The notes under the pieces were generated by a model. The model did no database searches, had not been told where the DNA came from, and saw nothing but the letters and a program-made list of their open reading frames with translations. From positions 1-12,636 of the forward strand of contig SKTG01000273.1 in NCBI GenBank assembly GCA_007118045.1: a DNA stretch of 12,636 nt, read 5' to 3'. This document shows positions 11,177-12,636 of this stretch, one piece after another. The translations under genes were made by a program, and so were the position numbers. Position 1 is the stretch's first letter. Every line of letters begins with the position of its first letter. Source of the DNA: Nitriliruptoraceae bacterium (GTDB taxonomy: Bacteria > Actinomycetota > Nitriliruptoria > Nitriliruptorales > Nitriliruptoraceae).

Positions 11177-12636
11177 ATGACCAGGGTATGGCCACCCTCC
11201 CCGAGCGCCGAGCGCCGCCCCGAGGTCGCCCGGGCGGCACCGGGCCGACCTCCCGAGCCTCCGCGCCGCACGCGCGGGATCAGGGCGACGGCCATCGTGG
11301 CGATCGGCGTCGGAGCGGTCTACCTCGCGTGGCGCGTCAGCGCGACGCTGAGCGCCGCGGTGCTGATCCCACCTACGACGAGCCGCGCGAGGTCCTGCTG
11401 CCCACGATCGCCGCAGCGGTGGCCCTCGATCCCCCGCACCAGACGTGGGTGCTCGACGACGGGGGCCGCCCGGAGGTCGTCGAGCTCGCGGCTCGACTCG
11501 GCGCGAGGTACACGACCCGCCCGGGAGCGCGACCACGCCAAGGCCGGCAACCTCAACCACGCCCTGGCCATGGTGGACACCGACCTCGTCGCGGTGTTCG
11601 ACGCCGATCACGTGGCCCACGCACGCTTCCTCCAGCGCACGCTGCCCTACTTCGCCGACGACGGGGTGGCGCTGGTCCAGACCCCGCAGGAGTTCTACAA
11701 CGACTCGTCGTTCGAGCACGTCCACGGTCGGCGGAACGCGAGCGACCGGGTGGTCTTCAGCGAACAGGCCGTGTTCTACCGTGAGATCCAGCCAGGCAAG
11801 AACCGCTGGGGCGGGGCCTTCTGGTGCGGTACCGGGGCGGTGCTGCGCGCCGACGCCCTCGTTTCGGTCGGCGGTGTCGCCACCTCGTCGATCACCGAGG
11901 ACATCCAGACCACCATCCGGTCGCACCGGGGTGGTCGGCGGACCGTCTTCCACGACGAGGTGCTCGCCCGAGGCCTGGCGGCGAGCACCGCCGGTCAGTA
12001 CGTGCTGCAGCGGCGGCGGTGGTGCACCGGCGCCATGCAGGTCCTCCGCGAGGAACGCCCTCTCACCGACCGGCGGCTGGCCCCGGGGCAGCGTGTCACC
12101 TACGCATCCACGCTGCTGGGCTGGTTCGACGCGATCCGGCTGCTCGGTCTGCTTACCTTGCCGCTGGTGGTGCTGCTGACCGGTGCCTCCCCCATCGCCG
12201 CGACGGCGGCGGCGACCTTCCTCCTCGCGTTCGCGACCTCGCTGGTGCTCCAACAGCTCGCCCTGTGGCGGCTCGCCAGGGGGCGTATCCGGCCCCTCTC
12301 GACCCGCGGTGTTCGATCTGGCCCGCGTGGGCGCGACGCTGCGGGCCATCGTGATCGGCCTGACGGACCGCGAGGTGGGCTTCCAGGTCACCCCGAAGGG
12401 CGCCAGCGGTTCCCCGGAGCGACGCCACGGTCCGGTGCCGACGGTGCTCGTGATGTTCGCCGGCGCGCACCTCGCCATCGCGTGGTACGTGGCCAGGTCG
12501 CTCGGGACGACCCCCATGTCCTACCGGAGCCTCGGGGTGGTGCACGGTGCCGCGTTCTGGGCGGTCGTCAACGGTGGTCGCGCTCGGTGCGACCGACGGG
12601 CGACCGGGCCACGGTCGGGCTCGCGTTCACCCCGGA
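11177..12636 (+). pseudogene. BcsA-like processive family 2 glycosyltransferase, frame-broken and 3' incomplete
   Basis: Read across three frames, this encodes a membrane glycosyltransferase related to cellulose synthases. ATG 11177 starts MTRVWPPSPSAERRP and one membrane segment follows (IVAIGVGAVYLAW). An apparent loss of one C in 11368-11370 shifts to the frame of PTYDEPREVLLPT and VLDDGGRPEV (first Asp). One extra G at 11523-11525 shifts to HAKAGNLNHA, VFDADH (second Asp), SSITED (third Asp) and QRRRW, then C-terminal membrane segments. One extra G near 12308 shifts to FDLARVGATLRAIVIG and GFQVTPKGASG. Two more +1 shifts are likely near 12573 and 12601. The linker and second membrane segment usually found before the catalytic domain are missing. 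The gene runs off the window. The polymer made is unknown. It is either a decaying gene or poor sequence at a contig end, since about 11 kb before it is frame-clean. Confidence 0.75.

Noticed and set aside
9294..11180. 628-codon plus-strand open frame antisense to gltX
   Set aside because: This is a mirror of a high-GC gene; gltX carries the class I synthetase motifs on the minus strand.
11360..11530. Programmed ribosomal frameshifting in the glycosyltransferase
   Set aside because: Shifts occur in both directions at several places without slippery heptamers or pseudoknots; indels are simpler.
11153..12517. 454-codon minus-strand open frame over the glycosyltransferase
   Set aside because: It is the longest unbroken frame there, but has no motif, whereas the plus strand shows DDG, DAD, TED and QRRRW in order. 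Sense-strand coding with indels is the better reading.

Overview
This window is high-GC DNA from an actinobacterium. The evidence is near-universal G/C at third codon positions, GTG and TTG starts in strong ribosome-binding contexts, a LigB-type ATP-dependent DNA ligase, the actinobacterial QueA-like family, tRNAs without an encoded CCA, and Streptomyces-style 11-nt PHO boxes. The strongly acidic PstS linker hints at a salt- or alkali-tolerant lineage, possibly deep-branching. That placement is a guess.

Layout. (1) 1-3319, plus strand: a 5'-truncated short-chain dehydrogenase, a QueA-like protein (4-nt overlap) and an ATP-dependent DNA ligase, ending at a hairpin. (2) 3320-7811: high-affinity phosphate import. 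pstS, pstC and pstA form a minus-strand operon, but pstB is on the plus strand. pstB converges on pstA and carries its own PHO-box-like promoter element. No phoU is present. (3) 7812-9037: a divergent control region with PHO-box-like repeats facing both ways, then an HNH nuclease with three tandem zinc-type CxxxxC...CxxH repeats. (4) 9038-11081: two DnaA-box-like 9-mers one helical turn apart, then on the minus strand tRNA-Glu(CTC), a spacer of three perfect hairpins, tRNA-Gln(CTG) and gltX. Transcription order is gltX, tRNA-Gln, tRNA-Glu. (5) 11177-12636, plus strand: a BcsA-like processive family 2 glycosyltransferase. Its D, D, TED and QxxRW motifs are all visible, but the frame breaks at least three times. 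It is either a decaying gene or low-quality sequence near a contig end.

How it fits together. PstS, PstC, PstA and PstB form one ABC importer built from two converging transcription units, both apparently under PhoP. The HNH nuclease shares the pstS control region and may be phosphate-regulated. GltX and its two tRNAs form a functional group, because most actinobacteria make Gln-tRNA by mischarging tRNA-Gln with Glu and then amidating it. There is no gene-free stretch over 300 bases.

I see no clearly new defence or mobile system. The most notable points are the split pst layout with its divergent PHO boxes and the nuclease beside it, the tandem DnaA-like boxes, and the frame-broken glycosyltransferase.
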